Counted from the stretch's first letter, positions 56,076 to 64,000 are shown. The stretch is 64,000 nucleotides of DNA from Candidatus Methylomirabilis lanthanidiphila (GCA_902196205.1 CABIKM010000021.1:1-64000); one strand, 5' to 3'. The notes: generated by a model from the sequence alone, not told the origin. Translations and numbers: made by a program.

Positions 56076-56714
56076 ATGATCCTGTTTTTGCGGCGGACGT
56101 TTCCGCTGATTCTGACCTTCCTGTTCGGTGTGGCGGGCGCCCTCCAATATTACATCCCCCACCCCGTTTCCGAAGCGGCGCTCACTGAGGTCTCGGTCTG
56201 GCTCCGGATCATCCTTGGATTTGCCATGATCCTGGGGATTGCCAGCCTCTGCCACGTCCACTACGCAAAGATTCGGATACGGGCCGCAGGCTGGGGGTAC
56301 AGCCTGGTCGTCTATCTCTCGATGCTGATTACGATCGTGGTGGGGGTGTGGTCACGGGGACAGGAGGAGGGAACAGGCTTCGGCTGGATCTATACGTATG
56401 CCCTGCTTGCGCTCCAGGGGACGATGTTTTCTATGCTCGGCTTCTTCGTGGCCTCTGCCGCGTTTCGCGCCTTCCGGGCCAGGAGTAAAGAGGCCGCGGT
56501 GTTGCTGGTCGCGGCAGTCGTGATGATGTTCGGCCGGGTGCCGTTGGGTGAGTATCTGGTGCCCGCCGCAGGGCCGATGGCCGGCTGGCTTCTGAACGTC
56601 CTCAACACGGCGGCCAGACGGGGGATCATTATCGGGATCAGCCTTGGCGGGATTGCCACCTCGATCAAGATCATTTTCGGGATCGAGCGGTCGTACCTGG
56701 GGGGCCGGGATTGA
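56076..56714 (+). CDS. Polytopic membrane protein of the MutL/DUF6754 cluster, unknown
   Basis: The 212-residue protein has about six predicted membrane helices, starting FLRRTFPLILTFLFGVAGAL. Conserved-looking polar features are HVHYAKIRIRAAGWGYS between helices 2 and 3 and RGQEEGTGFGWIY on a loop. GAGGTAA precedes ATG 56076. Its stop overlaps the TTG start of the next gene. No family name is known to me. Confidence 0.75.
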   Translation: MILFLRRTFPLILTFLFGVAGALQYYIPHPVSEAALTEVSVWLRIILGFAMILGIASLCHVHYAKIRIRAAGWGYSLVVYLSMLITIVVGVWSRGQEEGTGFGWIYTYALLALQGTMFSMLGFFVASAAFRAFRARSKEAAVLLVAAVVMMFGRVPLGEYLVPAAGPMAGWLLNVLNTAARRGIIIGISLGGIATSIKIIFGIERSYLGGRD

Positions 56715-57592
56715 GAGCGCTGGCCGGCAAGCTGCTGCGCATGGACCGTCGGGTGATCTTCGTCCTGATCGCACTCGCGACGCTGATCCCGCTTTTGCGC
56801 CCGATCGGCTTTCCAATCCGGATCTCGCCCGAGGTTCAGCGGGTCTACGATCACATCGAGTCGCTGCCGCCAGGTTCGGTCTTTTTGCTGTCGCTGGACT
56901 TCGACCCGGCCTCGAAACCAGAGCTCTATCCGATGGCGGTGGCGTTACTCAACCACGCCTTCAGGCGAGACCTGCGGGTGATCGGGATGACGCTCTGGGT
57001 GACAGGGACCGGCATGGCTGAAAAGGTGGTGAGCGGGATCGCGAGCGAGCACGGGAAGCGACGAGGCGTCGACTATACCTTCCTTGGCTACTCGCCGGGC
57101 GGGAGTAATGTCATCATCAATATGGGTCAGGACCTGGCGGCTGCCTTTCCGACCGACCACTATGGCGAGCGGACGGCCGACCTCCAGGTTATACGCGGGG
57201 TCACATCGCTGAGGCAGGTTAACTACGTGGTGAGCCTGGCCGCGGGTACCCCGGGCGTCGAAAGCTGGTACGTGTATGGCAAGGAGAAGTACGGATTCGA
57301 GTTGGGCGGCGGCGTGACGGCCGTGATCGCGCCGGGCCTATACCCATTCCTCGATACCGGACAGATCAACGGCTTGATTGGCGGGTTGCGCGGGGCGGCC
57401 GAGTATGAAACATTGGTTGGGCTGAAGGGGAAAGCAGTGGCAGGAATGGACGCGCAATCGGCCACGCATTTTGTCATCATCGGCTTGATTCTACTCTGCA
57501 ATCTCTTTTACTTCCTGACGCCACGCATTGGGATTCGCTCCTTCGCGGGTACTCGGAGTGGGCCAGGCTCGCCGCGAGAGGCGGGACGCTGA
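56711..57592 (+). CDS. Bitopic membrane protein with alpha/beta extracytoplasmic or cytoplasmic domain, unknown
   Basis: The 293-residue protein has one N-terminal helix (VIFVLIALATLIPLL) and one C-terminal helix (FVIIGLILLCNLFYFL) around an alpha/beta domain of about 210 residues. The domain has FLLSLDFDPASKPELYPMA, LGYSPGGSNVIINMGQDL and VVSLAAGTPGVESW. TTG 56711 overlaps the previous TGA; ATG 56741 is an alternative. It abuts the next gene in a TGATG overlap. No family is recognised; the order with its neighbours suggests a complex. Confidence 0.75.
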   Translation: MRALAGKLLRMDRRVIFVLIALATLIPLLRPIGFPIRISPEVQRVYDHIESLPPGSVFLLSLDFDPASKPELYPMAVALLNHAFRRDLRVIGMTLWVTGTGMAEKVVSGIASEHGKRRGVDYTFLGYSPGGSNVIINMGQDLAAAFPTDHYGERTADLQVIRGVTSLRQVNYVVSLAAGTPGVESWYVYGKEKYGFELGGGVTAVIAPGLYPFLDTGQINGLIGGLRGAAEYETLVGLKGKAVAGMDAQSATHFVIIGLILLCNLFYFLTPRIGIRSFAGTRSGPGSPREAGR

Positions 57593-58320
57593 TGGACGCT
57601 TCCGTCCTGGTCGGCGCCTGGGTGGCCGCCGGTCTCACCCTGTGCATGTTCAGTTTCCTGTATAAGGATAACCCCTTCTTCCGATTCGGGGAGCACCTGT
57701 ACGTCGGCATCTCGATGGGATACACCATCGTCCGCATCTACTACGACGTCATGGTCAAAAGCCTCTACACCCCGGTCGTCCAGGAAGGCAAATGGTGGTT
57801 CCTGATCGCCGCCTTCCTGGGTCTCCTGGTCCTGACTCGCTTCATCCCGAAGGTGAGCTGGCTGAGCCGGATCTCGTTTGCGGTGATCGTCGGGTTTGGG
57901 TCCGGCGTCGCCATCCCCCGCATTATCTCCTCCAACATCCTTCAGCAGGTGCAAGGGACCTTGAAGCCGCTCCTTGGTAACGCCGGTCAATCCCTCTTTG
58001 GTATGACCCAGTTCAATGCGTTACTGATCCTGATTGGCGTCGTCACGGTGCTGATCTATTTCTTCTTCTCCATCGAACACAAAGGACCGATCCAGGTCGC
58101 AGCGCGGATCGGCATCTATTTCCTCATGATCAACTTCGGCGCCGGCTTCGGCTATACGGTCATGGCCAGAATGTCGCTCCTCATCGGCCGGTTCGATGAT
58201 CTCATCCTCTTCGCCTCCCGCGATTTCGGCTATGCCTCGTTGGTGCTGCTTGGCATGATCGCATTCGGCCTGTTCATGTGGGAGCGCAGCCGCACGCGCA
58301 CCGAACCCCCTCCTGAGTAA
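57592..58320 (+). CDS. Polytopic membrane protein, last gene of the MutL/DUF6754 cluster, unknown
   Basis: The 242-residue protein has about six to seven membrane helices. Sequence features include NPFFRFGEHLYVGISMGYTI, in parts FFRFGEHLYVG and ISMGYTIVRIYYD, and FGAGFGYTVMARMSLLIGRF. The second part resembles a conserved glycine-rich helix pair. It ends with a basic tail. It is translated in a one-base overlap with the preceding gene. Function unknown. Confidence 0.75.
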   Translation: MDASVLVGAWVAAGLTLCMFSFLYKDNPFFRFGEHLYVGISMGYTIVRIYYDVMVKSLYTPVVQEGKWWFLIAAFLGLLVLTRFIPKVSWLSRISFAVIVGFGSGVAIPRIISSNILQQVQGTLKPLLGNAGQSLFGMTQFNALLILIGVVTVLIYFFFSIEHKGPIQVAARIGIYFLMINFGAGFGYTVMARMSLLIGRFDDLILFASRDFGYASLVLLGMIAFGLFMWERSRTRTEPPPE

Positions 58321-58378
58321 GCTTACGGATGTCACGCTGGGTAAGAACCTGATTCAGTAAGGAATTCGGAACATCGGC

Positions 58379-58543
58379 CTAGCTCTTTCGGGCCGTCTTG
58401 GCAAAGAACCCGGCCATCAAGGGCTCAAGGTGTGTACTATGGCAGCCGGGACACTGCAGCCCGCCCGCGTCATGCTCCTTGAAGGTCAGGATCAGCTCGA
58501 ACTCCTTTCCGCAATCCTCACACCGGAACTCGTAGACTGGCAT
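58379..58543 (-). CDS. FmdB-family zinc-ribbon protein
   Basis: The 54-residue protein begins MPVYEFRCEDCGKEFE and has a second CPGCHS pair, the two CxxC knuckles of FmdB-type zinc ribbons. It may act as a small regulator or chaperone-like protein; its role is unknown. The start at 58543 follows GGAGGAAGCC, and a longer frame upstream is rejected. It is on the opposite strand at the border of the MutL/DUF6754 cluster. Confidence 0.85.
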   Translation of the reverse strand: MPVYEFRCEDCGKEFELILTFKEHDAGGLQCPGCHSTHLEPLMAGFFAKTARKS

Positions 58544-58715
58544 GGCTTCCTCCTCTCCAAAAGAATCCCGCCATCTCTTCACAGTCAACGTAGTGTTCAA
58601 CCCGGCAATTGTCAACCCAACCCACGTTGCCTTGAACCCCCCGGCCCCATCGAGTATAGTGGTGGCCGGCACTTGAGCTCGCAACTATGCACTTCGACGT
58701 GGGAGTAATGCGTGC

Positions 58716-58835
58716 GATGAGCGACGCCATATACTGACCGAAGCCGACACCTGTCGGAAGTACGTCTTGCCGAAGCTGGTCTCCGGTAAGGTGTACATCC
58801 AGGGCGCGGAACTGATTGCCAGGAGGCAAGCGTGA
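58716..58835 (+). pseudogene. Remnant of a type I restriction hsdR N-terminus
   Basis: One frame reads DERRHILTEADTCRKYV, then LPKLVSGKVYIQGAELIARRQA and stop. LTEADTCRKYVLPKL resembles the start of HsdR proteins of the EcoEI group, where a GW and a long endonuclease domain normally follow. Here it breaks off after about 20 residues. No start codon is clear. It lies directly before, and overlaps, the SIR2-like gene. The match is from memory. Confidence 0.5.
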
Positions 58836-59983
58836 ACACGAACCGTAAGAACACAGTTGTGATCCTTGGCACAGGGGCTACCATAGGTTCTGGCTACACA
58901 CGCTGCGGGCAAAATCTTCCTGGTGATCGCGGTTTCTTTGGCGATCCCATGGTGCAGAAGCGACTCAGTGACTATCCTGCTCTGGATGTCATGCTTGACT
59001 CTTTCCGTCGAATGTACGGGGGTGATCTCGCCAAGGTTGGCCTTGAGGAGGTGTGCACATTTTTGGAGTTTTGCTCAATAGGGCCTTACAAAGATTTGCA
59101 CGATCTGAGCGACGAAAAGCAGAAATGGCTTGGACGAATCCGTATTTCAAACCGCAACGACGAACACTGCCTTTGCAAGAAGTTCCGCGCAGACAATAGA
59201 ATCCCACCTGATTTGGAATCCATCGACATGTCACTTCTGATTGGATGGGATCTGAAATGCCTCTTGTCTGAGACATACCATGGGATATCGTCTCCTGGAA
59301 CCCCCACAAACTACAAGAAGTTGATGGACACCTATGAGATTCCACAGGCACTGCCGACGGTGTTCATCAGCCTCAACTACGATACGGTTCTTGAGCACGC
59401 ACTCAAGGACGCTGGGTTACCTTGGTACTATGCCCATATACCCACCGCGATTGAGCGTGATCCAGGTGGCATTGAAATTATCAAGCCCCATGGATCACTC
59501 AACTGGCTGTTCGAAGGCAACGAACCCCAGGTCAGCATCTCTACGGATTATGGACTCGAACCAGTAGCCAATCGCTGTTCCGAAGTAAACCGATTTGAAG
59601 AGGCGATGATCATCCCACCAACGCAGTTGAAGGGCGCGTTGAACATTCCCGAGACCCAAGCAACCCTCACGATCCATCTTTTTGGAAAGATTTGGAAGAG
59701 GGCGGCTGATGTCCTTGTTAGTGCGGACCGCGTATTCACCATCGGTTACTCCTTTCCCTCTACCGATCATCATTTTCGGACGCTGCTTCAGTTGGTAAAC
59801 ACGAAACGCGAGCGAAAGAACTACGACGAAGTCTATTGCTGTACGTTAGCGAGTGGGGACGAAAAAGCGGATAAAGACCAGAACGGTGTATTCGAGAGCG
59901 CGAAACTCTTTTTTCCTTCTCAGAATTTCTATCACTACGACCAGGGCTTTGGACAGTTTGCGGCAGATACGCGAAACGGATAA
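58832..59983 (+). CDS. SIR2-like domain protein, probable defence effector
   Basis: The 383-residue protein has a divergent sirtuin-type NAD site: VVILGTGATIGSGYTR at the start, FISLNYDTVLEHAL near 175, KPHGSLNW near 217 and TIGYSFPSTDHHF near 310. Such standalone SIR2-like proteins occur in anti-phage systems where they degrade NAD or sense invasion. GTG 58832 overlaps the hsdR remnant stop. Codon use is more AT-rich than the housekeeping genes. No adjacent partner gene (for example an Argonaute or HerA) is present, so the system type is open. Confidence 0.75.
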   Translation: MNTNRKNTVVILGTGATIGSGYTRCGQNLPGDRGFFGDPMVQKRLSDYPALDVMLDSFRRMYGGDLAKVGLEEVCTFLEFCSIGPYKDLHDLSDEKQKWLGRIRISNRNDEHCLCKKFRADNRIPPDLESIDMSLLIGWDLKCLLSETYHGISSPGTPTNYKKLMDTYEIPQALPTVFISLNYDTVLEHALKDAGLPWYYAHIPTAIERDPGGIEIIKPHGSLNWLFEGNEPQVSISTDYGLEPVANRCSEVNRFEEAMIIPPTQLKGALNIPETQATLTIHLFGKIWKRAADVLVSADRVFTIGYSFPSTDHHFRTLLQLVNTKRERKNYDEVYCCTLASGDEKADKDQNGVFESAKLFFPSQNFYHYDQGFGQFAADTRNG

Positions 59984-60376
59984 GCGGGATTACCGACTAT
60001 GAGTTGTGGCACCACAGCAGTTGTGCGGAGCGACGGACAAACCGATTTGAGACAGTCTCCAGAATCATTTGGGACACTGTCGAAGCTGGGCCAAGTGAAA
60101 CTCGATAACCCTGAAACCGTCTCCAAACGGCATGTGCCTTTCTAGGCTTAAAGGCCATTTGTAGGTTAAGCCTGGAACGGGTGATTGAAGATCATAATGT
60201 GCTGAAAAACAATATCTTTTTCATTTAGGAGCAAGAGCTTTGTTCCTTCAGTTGCCGGAAGCTGTTGTCGAAGCGGCCTCCGTTACGGGGTTGGAGCACC
60301 TCAGTTGGACGGTCAAGCATGGGTCGGACATCGCACCCATCGAACCTACCGTGAAACATCTTGTCGGGAGGAATGC
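59984..60376. other. 392-bp gap without recognised gene
   Basis: It holds two TTGAGACAGTCTCC/TTGGGACACTGTCG-like half sites near 60048-60080 and a moderately AT-rich stretch near 60190-60235. No promoter, tRNA or coding sequence could be supported. Confidence 0.5.
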
Positions 60377-62143
60377 ATGAGCGAGCTCAAAATATGTTTC
60401 AAGAAGGTGGACTACGGCCTTGATGGCTTACTGCACTTCATTGACATCGGAGACATCGGATTGCCGGACATTCAGCGGCCCTTCGTGTGGTCGAACGCGA
60501 AGGTGCGGGATCTTTTCGATTCGATGTATCGCGGGTTTCCCGTCGGCTACCTGCTGTTTTGGGAGAACGGGACCGGTAACGGAGCTAAGCAGATTGGGGT
60601 GGACGGTAAGCAGCACCCGATACCGGCACGCCTGATCGTCGACGGCCAGCAAAGGCTGACATCATTGTTCGCGGTGTTCCGAGGAAAGAAGGTGGTGGAT
60701 GAGGACTATCGCGAGCGACAGATCGAGGTGGCGTTCCGGCCCCGGGACGGGAAGTTCGAAGTGGCGGACGCGCCTATCCGACGCGACCCGGAGTGGATCG
60801 CGAATATCTCCGATATCTGGTCGTCGGGGAAGTCCAGTTACCAAATGGTCAAGGGCTTCTTTGAAAAGCTCGAAGCCAAGGGGCCTCTGAGCGTGGAGGA
60901 TAAAGAGGGTATTGCCCATAATCTCGATCGCCTCTTCGACCTCCAAAAGTATCCGTTTACCGCGCTGGAGATTGCGCCTACCGTGGATGAGGAGCAGGTG
61001 GCCGATATCTTTGTCCGCATCAACAGCGAAGGGGTACGCCTGAATCAAGCGGACTTCATCCTCACGCTGATGTCCGTGTTCTGGGACGAAGGGCGCATGG
61101 CTCTGGAGACGTTCTGCCGCCAGGCGCGTAAGGCGCCGGACACCTCCGCACCGGCTTCATCGTTCAACCACTTTATCCGGCCTGATCCGGATCAGCTCTT
61201 GCGCGTGGCCGTGGCGCTCGGGTTTGGGCGCGGGCGGCTCAAGAGCGTGTATCAGGTGCTCCGCGGCAAGGATTTGGAGACCGGCGAGTTCTCGGACAGC
61301 CGGCGGGACGCCCAGTTCAAGCTACTCCAAGAGGCGCAGGCCGAGGTGCTGAGTCTTACCCATTGGCATCAGTTCCTGTCGTGCCTGATCGGCGCGGGTT
61401 TCCGAAGCGCAGAGATGATCTCCTCGCAGAATGCCCTCCTGTATGCTTATGCGTTCTATCTCATCGGGCGGAAACGTCTTGGCCTTGCCGAGCATCGACT
61501 CCAGAAGCTGATCGGGCGATGGTTCTTCGCGGCGAGCCTGACCGGGCGCTACACCGGATCTCCGGAAACAGTGATGGATGGCGACCTGAATCGGCTGAAA
61601 AGGGCAAAGGATGGCGACTCGTTTGCGGGTCTACTCGACGAAACAATGGCGAACGAACTCACCAACGACTTCTGGACCGTGACGCTGCCCTCGAATCTGG
61701 ACAGCTCTTCAGCGAGGAATCCAGAGTTGTTCGCCTACATAGCGGCCCAGAACCGACTAGGCGCGCCCGTATTGTTTTCCCACAAGAAAGTACAGGACCT
61801 TCTTGATCCTGCCATTAAGACAAAGAGGAGGGCGTTGGAAAGACATCACCTCTTCCCGCGCGCGTGGCTAGAGTCGCAGGGAGTGGAGGATCTGAAGAGG
61901 ATCAACCAACTGGCGAATTTCGCCCTCCTGGAGTGGCCAGAGAACATTAAGATCGGCGATACGCCACCGGTGGAATATTTGCCGCAGATCCAGCGGCGTT
62001 TTTCTGTCGATGAATGGGCGAGGATGTGTGAACATCACGCCTTACCGGAGAACTGGCACCAGATGCCCTACGAGACGTTCCTTCAGAAGCGGCGGAAACT
62101 CATGGCGGGCATTATCCGACGAGGTTTTGAGACCTTGAAGTAG
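60377..62143 (+). CDS. DUF262 plus HNH nuclease protein (GmrSD-like)
   Basis: The 588-residue protein has an N-terminal DUF262 domain with PDIQRPFVW, the FDSMYRGFPVGYLLFW helix and the nucleotide-site motif VDGQQRLTS near 87-95. The C-terminus has an HNH/DUF1524-like segment with RHHLFPRAWLE near 488 and NQLANFALLEWPENI near 508. Such proteins cut modified phage DNA, as in type IV enzyme GmrSD. Both halves are here in one chain. ATG 60377 follows GGGAGGAA; an earlier start at 60305 has no such site. Confidence 0.82.
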   Translation: MSELKICFKKVDYGLDGLLHFIDIGDIGLPDIQRPFVWSNAKVRDLFDSMYRGFPVGYLLFWENGTGNGAKQIGVDGKQHPIPARLIVDGQQRLTSLFAVFRGKKVVDEDYRERQIEVAFRPRDGKFEVADAPIRRDPEWIANISDIWSSGKSSYQMVKGFFEKLEAKGPLSVEDKEGIAHNLDRLFDLQKYPFTALEIAPTVDEEQVADIFVRINSEGVRLNQADFILTLMSVFWDEGRMALETFCRQARKAPDTSAPASSFNHFIRPDPDQLLRVAVALGFGRGRLKSVYQVLRGKDLETGEFSDSRRDAQFKLLQEAQAEVLSLTHWHQFLSCLIGAGFRSAEMISSQNALLYAYAFYLIGRKRLGLAEHRLQKLIGRWFFAASLTGRYTGSPETVMDGDLNRLKRAKDGDSFAGLLDETMANELTNDFWTVTLPSNLDSSSARNPELFAYIAAQNRLGAPVLFSHKKVQDLLDPAIKTKRRALERHHLFPRAWLESQGVEDLKRINQLANFALLEWPENIKIGDTPPVEYLPQIQRRFSVDEWARMCEHHALPENWHQMPYETFLQKRRKLMAGIIRRGFETLK

Positions 62144-62336
62144 GAAGTGTGGTGGAGGCGCTTTTAGTGCTTCTGCCGTCGAAGGCGCCGCGTTCGCCTC
62201 GTTCGATGGTCTTAGCTGAACCCTAAAGCACGGTCCCCGACAACCGCACCGTGGGCCACTTGTCGAGAGCCAATTCCGACGGCGTGATTGCGTCCGCCTG
62301 ATTTACACGAATGGGCGACAGACCGAGAAGCCTGTA

Positions 62337-62987
62337 ATGAGATTGAAAAAAGGCCAGCGTTACGATGTGTCTCAGCTACTGGAGGCCCAATGGGAGCCAG
62401 GCTCCCACGGCCGGGTGCTCAAGAATCTGCTGGGAATTACCCGCAAGCGGGAGATGGATCACGTTGAAGCTCGAGAGCAGCTTCGGGCGCTGGAAGAGCT
62501 CATCGGCATCTATGACGAGCGTCATCGTTTCACCGCGGCGGATGTGCGGAGGATCCACAAGATTTGGTTGGGTCCCATTTACGTCTGGGCCGGTGAGTAT
62601 CGGCAGGTGAATGTCAGTAAAGGTGATTTCCCCTTTGCCGCTGCTGGACAAATTTCCCGCTTGATGACTGAGCTTGAGAAAGGGCCCCTCCGAGAATTTA
62701 CGCCTTGCCGCTTCACCTCTCTGGATGAGGTGGTACGCGCCGTTGCTGTTGTTCATACGGAACTGATGCTGATCCATCCATTCCGTGAGGGGAATGGTAG
62801 GGTCGGCCGTTTCCTGGCGATCTTGATGGGGTTACAGGCCAGATTGCCGCCTTTGGACTTTCGGGGGATCAAAGGGCGAAAACGTCTGGAGTATTTCGCG
62901 GCAGTGCGGGTCGGCCTAGACCGAGATTACGGACCGATGGAAAGGATTATTAGCGATGTGATCCGGAGGACACTGCGGATTTCCTAG
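62337..62987 (+). CDS. Fic/Doc-family protein
   Basis: Fic enzymes transfer AMP or related groups to target proteins. The 216-residue protein has the complete active-site motif HPFREGNGRVGR starting at H147 and the beta-hairpin region VSKGDFPFAA that holds targets. No clear internal inhibitory S/T-x3-E-G/N motif is seen at either end; the nearest, TRKREM, has Met at the last position. The gene has no ribosome-binding site better than GAGAAG. A small opposite-strand frame overlaps its 3' end. Confidence 0.88.
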   Translation: MRLKKGQRYDVSQLLEAQWEPGSHGRVLKNLLGITRKREMDHVEAREQLRALEELIGIYDERHRFTAADVRRIHKIWLGPIYVWAGEYRQVNVSKGDFPFAAAGQISRLMTELEKGPLREFTPCRFTSLDEVVRAVAVVHTELMLIHPFREGNGRVGRFLAILMGLQARLPPLDFRGIKGRKRLEYFAAVRVGLDRDYGPMERIISDVIRRTLRIS

Positions 62988-63153
62988 AGCTCTTGGCTGT
63001 ATCGATAGCTTTGGAAGCGACAGACGTTCGAGTGACACCTAGACGAGCGCCTTCAATAGCTGATGAACTGGACACGGCCGTCCAGAGCAACGAGTGCCTT
63101 TGCGCAGGATCTTTCAGATAGGGGTTCGTTTCGATCAGGGGCTTTTTACGCAT
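62950..63153 (-). CDS. Small protein with a Fic-inhibitor-like motif, possible antitoxin
   Basis: The 67-residue frame starts MRKKPLIETNPYLKDPAQR and contains SSSAIEG, which fits the S/T-x3-E-G/N motif that blocks ATP binding in Fic enzymes. In VbhA-type systems such a helix sits on a separate small antitoxin. The frame lies convergent with, and overlaps, the Fic gene end by 38 bp. TATAAA on the minus strand lies just before the ATG. The C-terminal part is low in information. The antitoxin role is my inference. Confidence 0.45.
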   Translation of the reverse strand: MRKKPLIETNPYLKDPAQRHSLLWTAVSSSSAIEGARLGVTRTSVASKAIDTAKSSRKSAVSSGSHR

Positions 63154-63531
63154 AGCTTTTTATACCACACCCTGGGCAGTTGGTCACCATGAAAGCGCAA
63201 CCATGAATATCGCCCAACTCACCGAATCCGTCGTCGAAGACCGCACGGCCAGCCCAAAAACCGCCTGACGTGCTCGCGGCGTTGAGTAAACTCACTCACT
63301 GTCTTGAGTAACTCGTCGGTATTGTTGCAGTGCCCGAAGGCGCTGGCCTTCCGCCTGGCCGAAGCGGACGCTCCTGGGGCGGGGACGGGATTCCGGTAGA
63401 AGAGTTCCTGCTCCAACCGGTCACCCATTGGGTTACGCAATGAGATGAGCGCCCCCCTTGGTGGGTTTAGAAGGTGCTCAGCGTCCGGTCTCTGTATTCG
63501 TGGGATTCTCATAGAGAGCGAAGAGCCAAGC
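63154..63531. pseudogene. Gap with a second hsdR-like remnant
   Basis: ATG 63203 opens MNIAQLTESVVEDRTAS and stops at 63266-63268. MNIxQLTESVVE is like the start of another HsdR subfamily, before an abrupt break. The rest of the gap has no start, ribosome-binding site or recognisable product; a minus-strand frame at 63219-63512 was not supported. Confidence 0.4.
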
Positions 63532-63681
63532 GTGACAACTGTAACGTGGCGGTTTCAAGGGCATTGCTTCGCCGATATCCTGGAGACCGTTGAACTGAAA
63601 GCGCTCCAATCTGCAATCGCCGCCGAGCACGACGCATTGCTTCCTGCCATCCTCGACCGCGTATTCAAGGGGGAACTCTGA
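63532..63681 (+). CDS. Small protein preceding a LexA-like regulator, unknown
   Basis: The 49-residue product starts TTVTWRFQGHCFADI (GTG 63532) and contains AIAAEHDALLPAILDRVFKGEL. It directly abuts the regulator gene, sharing no spacer. I have a sense that this pair recurs in accessory DNA, but I cannot name it. A longer frame from 63445 lacks supporting signals. Confidence 0.55.
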   Translation: MTTVTWRFQGHCFADILETVELKALQSAIAAEHDALLPAILDRVFKGEL

Positions 63682-63921
63682 GTGGTTGCCGACTACACGC
63701 CACGGCAAGGGCAGTTTCTCGCCTTCATTTACTACTACACCAAGGTCAACGGGCGGCCGCCCGCCGAAGCCGACATACAGCGATACTTTCAGGTCACGGC
63801 CCCCTCGGTTCATCAAATGGTCGTGATGTTGGAAAAGCGGGGATACATCGCGCGGGTACCGGGGCAGGGACGTTCAATACGTCTCTTGCTTTCACGTGAA
63901 AAATTGCCGGATTTGGAATGA
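63682..63921 (+). CDS. LexA/MarR-like winged-helix DNA-binding protein
   Basis: The 79-residue protein is a single winged helix: ADYTPRQGQFLAFIYYYTK, then GRPPAEADIQRYFQV, the recognition helix PSVHQMVVMLEKRGYI and the wing ARVPGQGRSIRLLL. It matches the DNA-binding half of LexA without the autoprotease domain. GTG 63682 begins right after the preceding stop. It could regulate itself or the island; a palindrome lies 34 bp after its stop. Confidence 0.75.
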   Translation: MVADYTPRQGQFLAFIYYYTKVNGRPPAEADIQRYFQVTAPSVHQMVVMLEKRGYIARVPGQGRSIRLLLSREKLPDLE

Positions 63922-63954
63922 CGGACGATAGTGAGTCAGATATAATTAGCTATA

Positions 63955-63971
63955 TAGTCACTTAGTGACTA
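63955..63971. promoter_or_regulatory. Palindrome in an AT-rich stretch at the window end
   Basis: TAGTCAC and GTGACTA are separated by TTA, giving a 17-bp perfect palindrome. It lies in an AT-rich region after the winged-helix gene and could be an operator. Its gene context lies beyond the window. Confidence 0.45.
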
Positions 63972-64000
63972 AGTAACTCTTGATATCCTACTCGAACTCT

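Noticed and set aside
63219-63512. 97-codon frame on the minus strand in the last gap
   Set aside because: It has no start signal or recognisable motif, and its composition looks like random GC-rich sequence.

Overview
The window is about 64 kb of bacterial chromosome with no rRNA, tRNA or CRISPR array that I could see. The host is Gram-negative: it makes Kdo, heptose and lipid A-linked lipopolysaccharide (kdsA, kdsC, kdsD, a heptose kinase, msbA, lptF, lptG, a ligase and heptosyltransferases). GC content looks near 59 percent by eye, and gene order resembles deltaproteobacterial or NC10-type genomes. The many intergenic heptanucleotide arrays remind me of Candidatus Methylomirabilis-like genomes. 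That lineage call is an inference, because no diagnostic gene is present.

Layout. Positions 1-8928 hold an exopolysaccharide/O-antigen cluster (glycosyltransferases, a HAD-domain protein, dTDP-rhamnose synthesis, a WcaJ-type initiating transferase) interrupted by a VapBC toxin-antitoxin pair. Positions 9031-22995 hold an LPS-core cluster (epimerase, heptose kinase, pyrG, kdsA, msbA, two small four-helix S23 proteins, a WaaE-like transferase, a fused O-antigen ligase/heptosyltransferase, kdsD, a GT39 enzyme, kdsC). metK and a convergent ahcY form the SAM cycle. lptG/lptF lie on the minus strand. After a CPBP protease, a broken sialidase-like gene and comEC comes a long housekeeping run on the plus strand: xseA-xseB-ispA-tlyA-nadK-recN, rplU-rpmA-obgE-proB-proA-nadD-rsfS-dksA-like-comF, then gap-pgk-tpiA-secG.

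Positions 51315-58320 contain seven tightly packed genes: a small protein, a GlmL/MutL-type ASKHA ATPase without any glutamate mutase, a barrel-sandwich/KOW-like protein, a DUF6754-like membrane protein and three further membrane proteins. I find no described function for this assembly and consider it the best candidate for an undescribed system. Positions 58544-63921 are an accessory/defence island: a SIR2-like protein, a DUF262 plus HNH (GmrSD-like) protein, a Fic protein with a possible antisense-encoded antitoxin, remnants of type I restriction hsdR genes, and a LexA-like winged-helix regulator.

About twenty gene boundaries from 7.1 to 56.1 kb carry palindromic arrays of degenerate 7-bp units in four families: A (GTTCAAC), B (GGGTTTA), C (AGTTTCG) and D (AGCTGAA). 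They often supply the stop codon or last residues of the upstream gene, and in places they lie in frame inside proteins. They are absent from the first 7 kb and the last 8 kb, so they may mark older resident DNA against newer islands.
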